Shown here: in pieces, positions 20,403 through 30,086 of the stretch
Layout: each line of letters starts with the position of its first letter
Numbering within the stretch: position 1 is the stretch's first letter
Assembly: GCF_008830365.1 (NCBI RefSeq)
Contig: NZ_WBKI01000001.1
Span: 1,178,001 to 1,242,000 of the forward strand
From: Serratia proteamaculans
GTDB taxonomy: Bacteria > Pseudomonadota > Gammaproteobacteria > Enterobacterales > Enterobacteriaceae
Length of the DNA: 64,000 nucleotides
Reading direction: 5' to 3'
Translations under genes and position numbers: made by a program
Notes under the pieces: model-generated
Seen by the model: only the letters and a program-made list of their open reading frames with translations
The model's database searches: none
What the model was told of the DNA's origin: nothing

Positions 20403-21377
20403 ATGTCCAAGAAAACTGTAGACCCAACCCAACCCGCCGCTCAGCACGATATCCGTACTTTTCTGGATGCGTTGAATGCCGGGGGCGGCAAGCCGATGGA
20501 ACAGATGAAGCCGAAAGAGGCACGTAAGGTGCTGGAAGGCGCGCAGCGTAGCGTCGAAGTGCCGCTGCACGAGGTCGAAATCAGCGAGAAAACCATTCAT
20601 GTCGAGGGGCAGGACATCCTGCTGCACATCGTGCGACCGGCCAAGGTCAAGGAAGCACTGCCGGTATTTATGTTCTTCCACGGCGGCGGCTGGGTGCTGG
20701 GAGATTTCCCTACCCATGAACGGCTGGTGCGCGATCTGGTTTACAGTTCCGGCGCGGCAGCGGTGTTCGTTAACTACACCCCGTCACCGGAAGCTCATTA
20801 TCCCACCGCCATCAATCAGGCCTATGCCGCCACCGAGTGGGTGGCGGAATACGGCGAAAAAATCAACGTCGACGGCTCCCGGCTGGCGGTAGTCGGCAAC
20901 AGCGTCGGCGGCAATATGGCGGCGGTGGTCAGCCTGATGGCCAAAGAGAAAGGCACCCCGGCACTGCGCACGCAGATCCTGCTGTGGCCGGTAACGCACG
21001 CCAGCTTTGATACCGAGTCTTACCACCAGTTCGCCGAAGGCCACTTCCTGACCCGCAACATGATGAAGTGGTTCTGGGACAACTACACCACCGATAAAGC
21101 CCAGCGCAAAGAGATCTACGCCTCACCGCTCAATGCCACGCTGGAACAGTTAAAAGGCCTGCCACCGGCCCTGGTGCAGACCGCCGAGCTGGACGTGCTG
21201 CGCGACGAAGGCGAGGCCTATGCCCGATTGCTGAATGCCGCCGGGGTAGAGGTCACTTCCACCCGCTATAACGGCCTGATCCACGATTATGGCCTGCTGA
21301 ACCCCATTGCCCATGTGCCGGCGGTGCATTCCGCCATCCACCAGGCCGGACGGGCGCTGAAGCATTATCTGGCCTAG
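20403..21377 (+). CDS. Alpha/beta hydrolase, hormone-sensitive-lipase (type IV esterase) family
   Basis: 324 aa. The oxyanion motif HGGGWVLGD (about residues 98-106), nucleophile elbow GNSVGGN (about 162-168, Ser catalytic), and C-terminal DVLRDEGEAYARLL (catalytic Asp) and LIHDYGLL (catalytic His) are all visible. It should be a cytosolic carboxylesterase; the substrate is unknown. ATG 20403 is preferred over 20400, because GAGGAG is 5 bases ahead of it. Divergent from the asparaginase gene across operator O2, so it may share control, but its own promoter is not clear. It ends two bases from the convergent peptide-ABC operon. Confidence 0.88.
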   Translation: MSKKTVDPTQPAAQHDIRTFLDALNAGGGKPMEQMKPKEARKVLEGAQRSVEVPLHEVEISEKTIHVEGQDILLHIVRPAKVKEALPVFMFFHGGGWVLGDFPTHERLVRDLVYSSGAAAVFVNYTPSPEAHYPTAINQAYAATEWVAEYGEKINVDGSRLAVVGNSVGGNMAAVVSLMAKEKGTPALRTQILLWPVTHASFDTESYHQFAEGHFLTRNMMKWFWDNYTTDKAQRKEIYASPLNATLEQLKGLPPALVQTAELDVLRDEGEAYARLLNAAGVEVTSTRYNGLIHDYGLLNPIAHVPAVHSAIHQAGRALKHYLA

Positions 21378-21378
21378 G

Positions 21379-22347
21379 TTAATCGGCATAATGGCAGGCC
21401 ACCCGATGCCCCGTAGCCACCGTACGTAACGCCGGGGCCTGTTCCCGGCACTGTGCGGTGGCCTGCGGACAACGCGGATGAAAACGACAACCCTGCGGCG
21501 GTTGCGCCGGGTTAGGCAGTTCACCCCGCGCCATCACCTGCGGTTGGCGTTGCGGATCCAGACTGGGCACCGCCGCCAGCAACGCCTGAGTATAAGGGTG
21601 ACGCGGTTGGCGAAACAGGCTGTCGCGGTCTGCGCTCTCGACAATCTGGCCGAGATACATCACCGCCACGTCCTGACACAGGTGTTCCACCACCCCGAGA
21701 TCGTGCGAAATAAACAGGAAGGTCACCCCCTGCTGCTCCTGAAGATCGGAAAACAGGTTGATGATCTGCGCCTGTATTGAGACATCAAGCGCCGAAATCG
21801 GCTCGTCAGCGACAATAAATTCCGGCTGCAGGATCAGCGCGCGCGCAATACCGATGCGCTGCCGCTGACCACCGGAAAACTCATGCGGAAAACGGCCGTA
21901 GTGATGCGCCGACAGCCCGCAGATCTTCATGGTGTCGATCACCCGATCACGCAGTTCGCTTTTCTGCGCCAGCCCATGTTGCAACAGGGCTTCACCAATC
22001 GCATCGCCAATGCGCATCCTCGGATTCAGCGAACTGTAGGGATCCTGAAACACCAACTGCATCTTCGGGCGCATCTCACGCAGCCGTCGTGGGCTGAGCG
22101 CATCCAACGCCTGTCCCTTGAACAGCACCTCACCGGCGGTTTTGTCATGCAGCCCCAGCAGCGTGCGACCAACGGTGGTTTTCCCACTGCCGGACTCGCC
22201 CACCAGGCCGAAAATCGTGCCTTTTCGAATGCCGAAGCTGACGTCATCCACTGCCCGCAATTGCCCGGTGGTCCGGCCGAACAGGCCTTCCCGCAGCGGA
22301 AAATGCTTCTTCAAGCCTTTGACTTCCACTAACCACTCAACCGACAT
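21379..22347 (-). CDS. Peptide ABC transporter ATP-binding protein, DppF/OppF type
   Basis: 322 aa. Walker A GESGSGKTTVGR, signature FSGGQRQRIGIARALILQP, Walker B FIVADEPISALDVSIQAQ, and the C-terminal oligopeptide-transport extension with the Cys pattern GCRFHPRCPQATAQC (Fe-S-like motif of this family). Start ATG 22347 (MSVEWLVEV) has GGGAGG 8 bases ahead and overlaps the previous gene by 11 bases. Last gene of the five-gene peptide transporter operon. Confidence 0.92.
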   Translation of the reverse strand: MSVEWLVEVKGLKKHFPLREGLFGRTTGQLRAVDDVSFGIRKGTIFGLVGESGSGKTTVGRTLLGLHDKTAGEVLFKGQALDALSPRRLREMRPKMQLVFQDPYSSLNPRMRIGDAIGEALLQHGLAQKSELRDRVIDTMKICGLSAHHYGRFPHEFSGGQRQRIGIARALILQPEFIVADEPISALDVSIQAQIINLFSDLQEQQGVTFLFISHDLGVVEHLCQDVAVMYLGQIVESADRDSLFRQPRHPYTQALLAAVPSLDPQRQPQVMARGELPNPAQPPQGCRFHPRCPQATAQCREQAPALRTVATGHRVACHYAD

Positions 22348-23323
22348 GAATACGCCCTCCCGCATTCAGAAAACAGGCCGACTGACGCTGCAATGTGCCA
22401 TACAACGGCGGAATGCCGTCGCGGCAGCGCGCACTGGCCTGGGCACAACGATCGGCAAACGCACAATGGTCCGGCAGCTTGGCCAGATCCGGCACCTGAC
22501 CGGGGATCGAATACAACCTGCGCCGCCGCTGCCCGGCCACCGGCCGTGAAGCCATCAGCCCCTGAGTGTAAGGGTGCTGGGGGTTAGCCAATACCTCACG
22601 CGTCCCCCCCTGCTCGACTATCCGTCCGGCGTACATCACCACCAGCCGGTCGGTCATCTGAGCAATCACGCCAAGGTCGTGGGTGATCAACATCATCGCC
22701 ATGTTATTTTTACGGGTCTGCTCACGCAGCAGTGCCAGGATCTGCGCCTGCACGGTGACGTCCAGCGCGGTGGTCGGCTCATCGGCAATCAACAGCGCCG
22801 GGCGACAGCTGATGGCCATGGCAATCATAATGCGCTGTAACATGCCGCCGGAAAACTGGTGCGGGTAGCTGGTCATCAACTGTTCCGCGCGCGCCAACCC
22901 AACCTCGGTAATCAGCGCCGTCGCCTCACGCCATGCTACCTTCGGCGAAGTACCGCGATGGCGGATCAGCGGTTCCACCAGCTGTTCGCCGATCGTCAGC
23001 ACCGGGTTCAACGCGCTCATCGGTTCCTGAAAAATCATCGCCAACCGGTTGCCACGCAGATCGGCCATCTGCGGCGGTCGCAGCTTCAGCAAATCCTGAC
23101 CGTCGAAGTGGATTTCACCACCGTCAATTTGTGCCAGCGGCTGCGGCAATAACCCCATCAGCGCCATGGCGGTGACGCTTTTACCGCAGCCGGACTCGCC
23201 GACCACCCCCAGCGTCTGTCCGGCATGCAGTTCAAAACTCAGGTGCTGCACCGCCTGCACCCGGCCCTGCTCACCATTGAAGGCCACCGACAGTTGATTA
23301 AAAGCCAGCAGGGGGCGGCTCAT
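22337..23323 (-). CDS. Peptide ABC transporter ATP-binding protein, DppD/OppD type
   Basis: 328 aa. Walker [17 protein letters not shown], signature [17 protein letters not shown], Walker [19 protein letters not shown], and C-terminal [14 protein letters not shown], as in OppD/DppD. Partner of the DppF-type ATPase in the heterodimeric motor. The start overlaps the DppC-type stop by 4 bases (ATGA). Confidence 0.92.
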   Translation of the reverse strand: MSRPLLAFNQLSVAFNGEQGRVQAVQHLSFELHAGQTLGVVGESGCGKSVTAMALMGLLPQPLAQIDGGEIHFDGQDLLKLRPPQMADLRGNRLAMIFQEPMSALNPVLTIGEQLVEPLIRHRGTSPKVAWREATALITEVGLARAEQLMTSYPHQFSGGMLQRIMIAMAISCRPALLIADEPTTALDVTVQAQILALLREQTRKNNMAMMLITHDLGVIAQMTDRLVVMYAGRIVEQGGTREVLANPQHPYTQGLMASRPVAGQRRRRLYSIPGQVPDLAKLPDHCAFADRCAQASARCRDGIPPLYGTLQRQSACFLNAGGRIHVG

Positions 23324-24270
23324 GGTTTTACTCCGTTCATTTTCGGATCGAGCGCGTCCCGCAGACCGTCACCCAGAATATTGATCGCCACCACGGTGAT
23401 AAAAATCGCCAGGCCCGGCGGCATCCACAACCAGGGACGACGCTGAAAGTCGATCAGGCTGTTGGCAGCATCCATCATGTTGCCCCACGACGGCGTTGGC
23501 GGCACAACGCCCAGCCCCAAATAGCTGAGTGCCGACTCACTGAGAATGGCGTTGGCAACGCCCATGGTCGCCACTACCACCAGGATGGGAATGGTATTCG
23601 GCAACAGATGGCCAAACAGGCGCCGCCGGGTGGACAGCCCCAGCACTTCGGTTGCCAGCATAAAATCGCGTTCGCGCAGCGACAGGATCTGGCCGCGTAC
23701 CAGCCGCGCCAATGAAGGCCAGCCCAGCAGGCTGAGCATAATCATCACCATATAGATGCGGTAATCCGGCGAGACGTCCAGCTCGGACAACATCGCCCCC
23801 ATAATGATCAGCAGCGGCAGGCTGGGGATGGTCATCAACAGATCGGCAAAGCGCATGATCAGCTTGTCCACCATACCGCCCAAATAGCCAGACAGCGCCC
23901 CCAGCAGGTAACCGAGCGTGACGGACAGCAGCATCGACACCAGACCGATGGTCAGTGAGATGCGCCCCGCCAGCAGCAGGCGGGTGTAAATATCGCGGCC
24001 AAGAAAATCCGTGCCGAGCCAGTGCGCCGCATTCGGGGCCTGATTGATGTTCAACGCATCCCCGGCATCGTCCTGCCAGGGCGACAGCATCGGCCCAAAG
24101 AGGCACAGCACCGCCAATATCAGCAGCAACAGCAGCGAGGCCATCGCCAGCCGGTGACGCCGCAGCCGTTGCCAGGCCTGAGCGGTCGGGGGCGGCGACA
24201 GTTGCGCCAGCGCCGGAAGTTGCGCCTGCCGCCAGCGGCGACGGCGACCAAAAAACAGCGTTGCCAACAT
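23320..24270 (-). CDS. Peptide ABC transporter permease, DppC/OppC type
   Basis: 316 aa. A cytosolic N-terminal region of about 40 residues precedes the first membrane helix (MASLLLLLILAVLCLFGP), then the LNINQAPNAAHWLGTDFLGRDIYTR motif typical of DppC/OppC and the EAA-like loop FMLATEVLGLSTRRRLFGHLLPN. Forms the channel with the DppB-type protein. ATG 24270 is chosen because GAGGTG lies 4 bases ahead; an in-frame GTG at 24276 is possible. Confidence 0.92.
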   Translation of the reverse strand: MLATLFFGRRRRWRQAQLPALAQLSPPPTAQAWQRLRRHRLAMASLLLLLILAVLCLFGPMLSPWQDDAGDALNINQAPNAAHWLGTDFLGRDIYTRLLLAGRISLTIGLVSMLLSVTLGYLLGALSGYLGGMVDKLIMRFADLLMTIPSLPLLIIMGAMLSELDVSPDYRIYMVMIMLSLLGWPSLARLVRGQILSLRERDFMLATEVLGLSTRRRLFGHLLPNTIPILVVVATMGVANAILSESALSYLGLGVVPPTPSWGNMMDAANSLIDFQRRPWLWMPPGLAIFITVVAINILGDGLRDALDPKMNGVKP

Positions 24271-24272
24271 GT

Positions 24273-25229
24273 TCACCTCAAACGAATTCGTGGGTCGGCA
24301 TAGGCGTACAGAATGTCCGCCAACAGATTGCCCAAAATGGTCAGCACCGCCAGAAACAGCGTGAAGCCCATCAGCACCGGATAGTCACGTGCGGCCAGCG
24401 AGTCAATGTGGATATGCCCCGCCCCAGGCCAGTTGAAGATTTTTTCGGTGATCAGCGCGCCGGAAAACAGCGCCGGTAATTCAAAGCCCAGCAGCGTGAT
24501 GATCGGTAACAGCGCATTGCGCAGCGCGTGTTTGACGATCACCGTTTTTTCTTTCAGGCCTTTGGCGCGTGCGGTGCGGATATAGTCCATGCGGATCACG
24601 TCCAGCATGCTGGCGCGGAAATAGCGCGTCAGGGTGCCGGCCTGCAGCATCACCAGTGCCAGCACCGGCAACAACAGGTGCGCCGCCACCTCTGCCACCC
24701 AGGCCAGTCCGGTCGCTTCGCTGCCGGTGCGCAGCATGCCGCCCGCCGGCAGCCAATGCAGATCGACGGCAAACCATTTGATCAGCAGCAGGCAAAGGAA
24801 AAAGGTCGGAAATGACATGGCGCCGAACACCGCCACCGTGACCAGATGGTCGAACAGCGAATAGGGTTTCATCGCCGAAGCCACGCCAACCGCCAGCGCA
24901 ATGCCCCAGTACAGCACCAGGGCGACCGAAGCCAGCAGGAACGAATTCCAGATGTACTGATTCAACAAGGTGCTGACCGGGATCTGGTACTGCAGCGAAA
25001 AACCGAGATTGCCTTGCAGCAGTTGGCCGAGCCAGTGCCAATAGCGGATCATCAGTGGCTGGTCCAGTCCGTACAGCGCACGTAATTCGGCGGCGCGCTG
25101 CGGCGTCAGGTTAATGTTGCCGTCAATAAAATCGCCGGGCGTCAGCGCGAAGATAAAGAAAATCAGCAGTGATGCCAGCAGCAGCATCGGCAGGGTTTGC
25201 AGCAGGCGGCGCAGGATAAAATTTCTCAT
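24273..25229 (-). CDS. Peptide ABC transporter permease, DppB/OppB type
   Basis: 318 aa, start MRNFILRRLLQTLPML, the classic DppB/OppB N-terminus. Six membrane segments; the cytosolic loop MDYIRTARAKGLKEKTVIVKHALRNALLP is the ATPase-docking EAA motif. The upstream ATG at 25241 adds four residues and is less likely. It overlaps the DppC-type start region and follows the binding-protein gene by 48 bases. Confidence 0.92.
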   Translation of the reverse strand: MRNFILRRLLQTLPMLLLASLLIFFIFALTPGDFIDGNINLTPQRAAELRALYGLDQPLMIRYWHWLGQLLQGNLGFSLQYQIPVSTLLNQYIWNSFLLASVALVLYWGIALAVGVASAMKPYSLFDHLVTVAVFGAMSFPTFFLCLLLIKWFAVDLHWLPAGGMLRTGSEATGLAWVAEVAAHLLLPVLALVMLQAGTLTRYFRASMLDVIRMDYIRTARAKGLKEKTVIVKHALRNALLPIITLLGFELPALFSGALITEKIFNWPGAGHIHIDSLAARDYPVLMGFTLFLAVLTILGNLLADILYAYADPRIRLR

Positions 25230-25277
25230 GGTGTTTTCCATTACCGCCGCACGGAGGAGCGCGGCGGTACCTTGCCG

Positions 25278-26966
25278 TTACTGAGCCAGTTTGACGTCCG
25301 GCAGGCTGCCGGTCAGGCCATTGTAGACATCCGGTTTAAAGCCGGTGACGCGGGCGCTGCTGGCGCTGAGCACTTTGCGGTTACCCAGCAGGATCACCGG
25401 TGGGTCTTCCGCCAGCACCTGATACAGCCGGTGATACAGCGGTTTGCGCTGCCCGATATCCAGCGTGGCGTTAGCCTGACCGATCAACTGGTCTGCCTGC
25501 GGGTTGTGATAGCCGGTTTCACTCACCTGGCTGATGAAGTCGCGCACCCCGTCATGCGGGTCATTCAGCCCGCTGGTGCTGAGCGACGCCAGGTCATAAT
25601 TCCCAGCCTTGCGCTGTGCCAGCAACGCGTTGAAATCCAACACCTGTGGCTTTAACAGCACGCCAATCTGCCGGTAGTTGTCTTTGGCGATCGGCACCAG
25701 GGCGTCATTCAGCAGCTTTTTTGTCACCAGCAGCGTCAGTTCCAGTTTTTTACCGTCTTTTTGGCGAATGCCGTCGGCACCCGGTTTCCAGCCGGCCTGA
25801 TCGAGCAATTGCTTCGCCTTGTTGACGTCATAAGCGTAAGGATTGATGCCTTGCGGATCATAGGCCCAGGAAACGGGAGATATGGGCTGATTCGCCACCG
25901 TGCCGTATCCCTGATACACCACGGTGATCAATTTTTGGCGATCCAGCCCGTAGATCAACGCCTGACGTACGCGCGCATCTTGCAACGCCGGGCGCTTAAA
26001 GTTGAAGTCCACCCGGCTGTAGTCGCTGGAGCTGTACAGGTTGATATTGGCGAAGCCCAACAGCTTCAACTGCTCAATATCGTCCGGCTTGGAGGTAAAG
26101 GCGTCATAGTCGGTTTCACCGGTCTGAAACAGCTGGAAGTTGGTGGCAGGGTTGGTCACCCGGTAAATAAAACGGGCCACCGCCGGCGGGCCGAGGTAGA
26201 AGTTCGGGTTGCCGTGAAAACGGATCTCCTGCCCCGGTATGTATTTGTCGTAAATATAAGGGCCGTTGCCCAACGGCTTGCCATTCAGCGCCCGCACGCT
26301 CTCCAGCTTGCCGCGCTGGTAATCCTTGCCGTAGTAGGCTTTCGACAGCACCGGCCCGCCAATCAATAACAGGGTGGTGGCGCCCGGCTGGGTGGTGGTG
26401 ATCTGAAGAGTACGATCGTCAATCACCTTCAACCCGCTGATAGCGGGGGCAGTACCGTTTTTGTATTCCGCCCCACCCTGAATATGCGCCGGGGCAATGT
26501 CGGTATCACCGTCATAGGCGGGGTCATGCAGCAGCGTCAGGGTAAAGGCGATGTCTTCCGCCTTGATGGGTGAACCATCGCTATAGGCCAGATTAGGGCG
26601 CAGTTTGATGGTATAAACCAGATTATCCGCGCTGACCTGCCAGGACTCCGCCAGGCGCGCTACCGGTTTGCCTTCACTGTCCAGGCCAATCAACCGGGTA
26701 AAGATCACGTCGGTGACGTTTTCGTCCCAACCGTTGGTGAACAGATAAGGGTTAAAATTGCCCTGCGGCTCGAGGATACCGGCCACTACGGTGTCTTTGC
26801 GCAGCTTGGCTGCCGCCGGCACCAAACTGGCATCGCTCGCCGGAGTGATCCCTTCCGCCAGCGTTTCCGCCTGAACACTGAATGAAAGGCCTATCGCACT
26901 GGCCAGCGCCAACGGCACCAGTCGCTTTTGCAACAGTCTGTTTATATTATTTTTTATTTTTCTCAC
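25278..26966 (-). CDS. Peptide ABC transporter substrate-binding protein, family 5
   Basis: 562 aa from GTG 26966, which has AAGGGG about 8 bases ahead and yields a signal peptide (KRLVPLALASAIGLSFSVQA) followed by ETLAEG. The long in-frame extension upstream is not coding-like. Family-5 features: NFNPYLFTNGWDENVTDVIFTRL, VYTIKLRPNLAYSDGSPIKAEDIAFT, GNGPYIYDKYIPGQEI, VRQALIYGLDRQKL and NPYAYDVNKAKQLLDQAGW. It delivers a peptide or peptide-like ligand to the DppBC-type channel. The ligand is unknown; proximity to an asparaginase invites comparison with the E. coli iaaA-gsiABCD arrangement (inference). Confidence 0.9.
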   Translation of the reverse strand: MRKIKNNINRLLQKRLVPLALASAIGLSFSVQAETLAEGITPASDASLVPAAAKLRKDTVVAGILEPQGNFNPYLFTNGWDENVTDVIFTRLIGLDSEGKPVARLAESWQVSADNLVYTIKLRPNLAYSDGSPIKAEDIAFTLTLLHDPAYDGDTDIAPAHIQGGAEYKNGTAPAISGLKVIDDRTLQITTTQPGATTLLLIGGPVLSKAYYGKDYQRGKLESVRALNGKPLGNGPYIYDKYIPGQEIRFHGNPNFYLGPPAVARFIYRVTNPATNFQLFQTGETDYDAFTSKPDDIEQLKLLGFANINLYSSSDYSRVDFNFKRPALQDARVRQALIYGLDRQKLITVVYQGYGTVANQPISPVSWAYDPQGINPYAYDVNKAKQLLDQAGWKPGADGIRQKDGKKLELTLLVTKKLLNDALVPIAKDNYRQIGVLLKPQVLDFNALLAQRKAGNYDLASLSTSGLNDPHDGVRDFISQVSETGYHNPQADQLIGQANATLDIGQRKPLYHRLYQVLAEDPPVILLGNRKVLSASSARVTGFKPDVYNGLTGSLPDVKLAQ

Positions 26967-27120
26967 CCACTGCCCCTTGTCTACCCGTTGATAAAATGTG
27001 ACAAAATTTATCGAAGAGTAATGGGCAGCCGGAGGGCTGTCTAACAACGAAACCGGCATTCCATTGCCGAAAAAAGCATTATGAATTTTTCTATTGCGAT
27101 ACCCGGCCAATCCGTCCGGC

Positions 27121-28539
27121 TCAGCCTGTCGGTTCGAGCTGCCGGATAAGTTTGGCTAAGGTTTTGATCGCCGCCTCGTGCTTGTCACTCCAGTCAAAAG
27201 AGGCGTTCAGGCGGAAGCAGTGGTTGAAATGGTCGCCGGTGGTGAACATCCGACCCGGCGCAATACTCACCCCCAATACCAGCGCACGCTGATACAGCTC
27301 CATCGACGACAGCGCGGGATCCAGCTCCAGCCACAGGAAATAGCCACCATCGGGCTGGCTGACTTTGACGGTAGGCGGAAAATGGTGGGCGATCGCCTGA
27401 CGCATGATGCTTTGGCGCTGCGCCAGCAAGCGGCGCAAACGTCGCAGGTGGGTGTCGTAGCCGCCGTGGAGCAGATAGTCGGCAATCGCCAACTGGGTAG
27501 GTACGCTGGTCGATACGGTGCTCATCAGTTGCAACCGCTGGATCTGCTGCGCGTAGCGCCCCGCCGCCACCCAACCGACACGAAAGCCCGGTGCCAGGCA
27601 TTTGGAGAATGACGAACAGTGCAGGATCTGCCCTTCGCTGTCCCACGCCTTGGCCGGCTGCGGCCGTTCAGCGCTGAAATACAGCTCGCCATAAACGTCG
27701 TCCTCAATCAGGGAAATCTGCCGCTCTCGCAGTAAGTTCACCAGCCGCTGCTTGTTGTCGTCCGACAGGCTGGCCCCCAGCGGGTTTTGAAAGTGGGTCA
27801 TCAGCCAACAGGCTTTGATCGGATACTGCTCCAGCGCCTGCGCCAGTGCGCCCAGATCGATACCGTCCTGCGGATGCGTGGCAATCGCCACCGCCTTCAA
27901 GCGCAGCCGCTCCAGTGCCTGCAACGCGCCATAAAACGCCGGTGACTCGATCGCCACGTAATCTCCCGGCTGGGTCACCGCCTGCAGGCTGAGGCTCAGA
28001 GACTCCATCGCCCCGGCGGTAATCACGATTTCGTCCGGCGCCACCTGCATGCCGCTCAGGGCATAACGCTGGGCAATGTGGCGGCGTAGCGCTTCATTGC
28101 CGGGCGGCAGGTTGGCCAGTGAGCTGTGCGGCGTAAACTTGCGCGCCACGCTGCTCAGCGCGCGCGCCAGCTTCGGTTGGGCAAACAAAGTGGCGTCGGG
28201 AAACGCCGAACCAAAAGGCACAATCTCCGGATCCTGGCACGCCTGCAGCACATCAAAAATAAAGGTGTTGATATCCACCTGCTCGCTCAGTAACAGCTTC
28301 TCGCCGTGTACCGGCTGCGGCAGCGGCTGCGGGCGTGCCGCCACGTAATAACCGGACTGCGGCCGCGCGACGATCCAGCCCTGACTCTCCAGCAATTGAT
28401 ACGACTGCACCACCGTCATCAGGCTCAGCCCGGCGCGTTTGCCGCTTTCACGCAGCGACGGTAACTTGTCCCCCGCCCGCCATACCCGGTTCTGGATCTG
28501 TTCACGAATCTGTTGTGCAAGCTGCTCGTATCTGGTCAT
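27121..28539 (-). CDS. MocR-type regulator: GntR DNA-binding domain fused to aminotransferase domain
   Basis: 472 aa. Residues 1-70 are a GntR winged helix (LPSLRESGKRAGLSLMTVVQSYQLLESQGWI). Residues from about 95 form a fold-I PLP aminotransferase, with the PLP lysine in SSFSKCLAPGFRVGW. Such proteins (PdxR, GabR, YdcR, TauR) sense amino compounds through PLP. It is on the strand of the peptide transporter, whose binding-protein gene starts 154 bases after its stop, and divergent from the oxidase operon. Either could be its target. Three AACTGT/CACTGT repeats stand in its promoter region. Confidence 0.9.
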   Translation of the reverse strand: MTRYEQLAQQIREQIQNRVWRAGDKLPSLRESGKRAGLSLMTVVQSYQLLESQGWIVARPQSGYYVAARPQPLPQPVHGEKLLLSEQVDINTFIFDVLQACQDPEIVPFGSAFPDATLFAQPKLARALSSVARKFTPHSSLANLPPGNEALRRHIAQRYALSGMQVAPDEIVITAGAMESLSLSLQAVTQPGDYVAIESPAFYGALQALERLRLKAVAIATHPQDGIDLGALAQALEQYPIKACWLMTHFQNPLGASLSDDNKQRLVNLLRERQISLIEDDVYGELYFSAERPQPAKAWDSEGQILHCSSFSKCLAPGFRVGWVAAGRYAQQIQRLQLMSTVSTSVPTQLAIADYLLHGGYDTHLRRLRRLLAQRQSIMRQAIAHHFPPTVKVSQPDGGYFLWLELDPALSSMELYQRALVLGVSIAPGRMFTTGDHFNHCFRLNASFDWSDKHEAAIKTLAKLIRQLEPTG

Positions 28540-28545
28540 AGGCCC

Positions 28546-28596
28546 TAACTGTTATATGAAAAAGTGAAATAACTGTCACTATTATAGTCACTGTAC
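28546..28596. promoter_or_regulatory. Direct repeats in the MocR/cio intergenic region
   Basis: TAACTGTTA (28546-28554), TAACTGTCA (28570-28578) and TCACTGTAC (28588-28596) are in the same orientation, 24 and 18 bases apart. MocR proteins often bind direct repeats near their own start, so these are candidate autoregulatory sites that could also affect the divergent oxidase operon. Confidence 0.45.
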
Positions 28597-28683
28597 TCCG
28601 TGCTTAACTTGGCGCCAAGCTTTCGAGAGAAAAATTACCGCTATACTGAAGAGGCCATTTTATGTACAACCCAAGGAGGCGCC

Positions 28684-30084
28684 ATGCTGGGTCTTGATGC
28701 ACTGGAACTTGCCAGAATACAGTTCGCCTTCACCGTTTCTTTCCATATCATTTTTCCGGCGATAACCATCGGCCTGGCCAGTTACCTGGCGGTGCTGGAA
28801 GGGTTGTGGCTGAAAACCCGTAACGAAACCTACCGCGATCTTTATCATTTCTGGTCCAAAATTTTCGCCGTCAACTTCGGCATGGGCGTGGTTTCCGGCC
28901 TGGTAATGGCCTATCAGTTCGGCACCAACTGGAGCTTTTTCTCCGAGTTTGCCGGCAGTATCACCGGCCCTTTGCTGACCTATGAAGTGCTGACCGCCTT
29001 CTTCCTGGAAGCCGGTTTTCTCGGGGTGATGCTGTTCGGCTGGAACCGCGTCGGCCCTGGCCTGCACTTCTTCGCTACCTGCATGGTGGCGCTGGGTACG
29101 CTAATTTCCACCTTCTGGATCCTGGCGTCCAACAGCTGGATGCAAACGCCGCAGGGTCACGAAATCATTAACGGCCAGGTGGTGCCGGTCGACTGGCTGA
29201 AAGTAATTTTTAACCCGTCATTCCCGTACCGACTGTTGCATATGTCCACTGCCGCCTTCCTGTCTTCGGCGTTCTTTGTCAGTGCTTCCGCTGCCTGGCA
29301 CCTGCTGCGCGGGCGCGATACTCCGGCGATGCGCAAAATGCTGTCGATGGCGATGTGGATGGCACTGATTGTCGCGCCGATACAGGCGATGATCGGCGAT
29401 GCCCACGGCCTGAATACGCTGAAATATCAGCCGGCAAAAATTGCCGCTATCGAAGGTCACTGGGAAAATGCACCGGGTGAAGCCACCCCGCTGATCCTGT
29501 TCGGCTGGCCTGATATGCAACGCGAGGAAACCCGCTTCAAGCTGGAGGTGCCCTACCTGGGTAGCCTGATCCTGACCCACAGCCTGACCGAGCAAGTACC
29601 GGCGCTGAAATCCTTCCCGCCTGAGGACCGCCCTAACTCCACCGTGGTGTTCTGGTCGTTCCGCATTATGGTGGCACTGGGTATGTTGATGATCCTCGCC
29701 GGGGTCTGGAGCCTATGGCTGCGTTGGCGCGGCGGCCTCTATCAGTCCCGCCCCTTCCTTTACTTCATCCTGTGGATGGGTCCTTCCGGGCTGCTGGCCC
29801 TGCTGGCGGGCTGGTTCACTACCGAAATTGGCCGTCAGCCGTGGGTGGTGTATGGCCTGCTGCGCACCAAGGATGCGGTCTCCGCACACGGTGACCTGCA
29901 CATGAGCATCAGCCTGCTGGCATTTATCATCGTCTACTGTTCGGTGTTCGGCGTGGGCTACTCCTACATGATGCGGTTGATCCGTAAAGGGCCACAGCAA
30001 CATGAAGGCCACGAAGATGACACCGAAGGCCGACCGGCGCGTCCGCTGTCTGCGGTGAAAGAAACTCTGGATGACAGGAGCTGA
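28684..30084 (+). CDS. cioA: Cytochrome bd-type quinol oxidase subunit I, cyanide-insensitive (CioA) subclass
   Basis: 466 aa, shorter than E. coli CydA (about 520) because the Q loop is short, the mark of the CIO/short-Q-loop group. Haem ligand His21 ([11 protein letters not shown]), the quinol-loop residues in [13 protein letters not shown], and [13 protein letters not shown] are visible, with about nine membrane segments. It oxidises quinol and reduces O2 to water at the cytoplasmic membrane without proton pumping. ATG 28684 has a strong AAGGAGG 5 bases ahead; the in-frame ATG-like start 28 codons upstream is rejected. First gene of a three-gene operon. Confidence 0.92.
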   Translation: MLGLDALELARIQFAFTVSFHIIFPAITIGLASYLAVLEGLWLKTRNETYRDLYHFWSKIFAVNFGMGVVSGLVMAYQFGTNWSFFSEFAGSITGPLLTYEVLTAFFLEAGFLGVMLFGWNRVGPGLHFFATCMVALGTLISTFWILASNSWMQTPQGHEIINGQVVPVDWLKVIFNPSFPYRLLHMSTAAFLSSAFFVSASAAWHLLRGRDTPAMRKMLSMAMWMALIVAPIQAMIGDAHGLNTLKYQPAKIAAIEGHWENAPGEATPLILFGWPDMQREETRFKLEVPYLGSLILTHSLTEQVPALKSFPPEDRPNSTVVFWSFRIMVALGMLMILAGVWSLWLRWRGGLYQSRPFLYFILWMGPSGLLALLAGWFTTEIGRQPWVVYGLLRTKDAVSAHGDLHMSISLLAFIIVYCSVFGVGYSYMMRLIRKGPQQHEGHEDDTEGRPARPLSAVKETLDDRS

Positions 30085-30086
30085 GT

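Noticed and set aside
27000-27110. N-terminal extension of the family-5 binding protein
   Set aside because: The GTG at 26966 has a strong ribosome site and gives a proper signal peptide; the extension would bury it.
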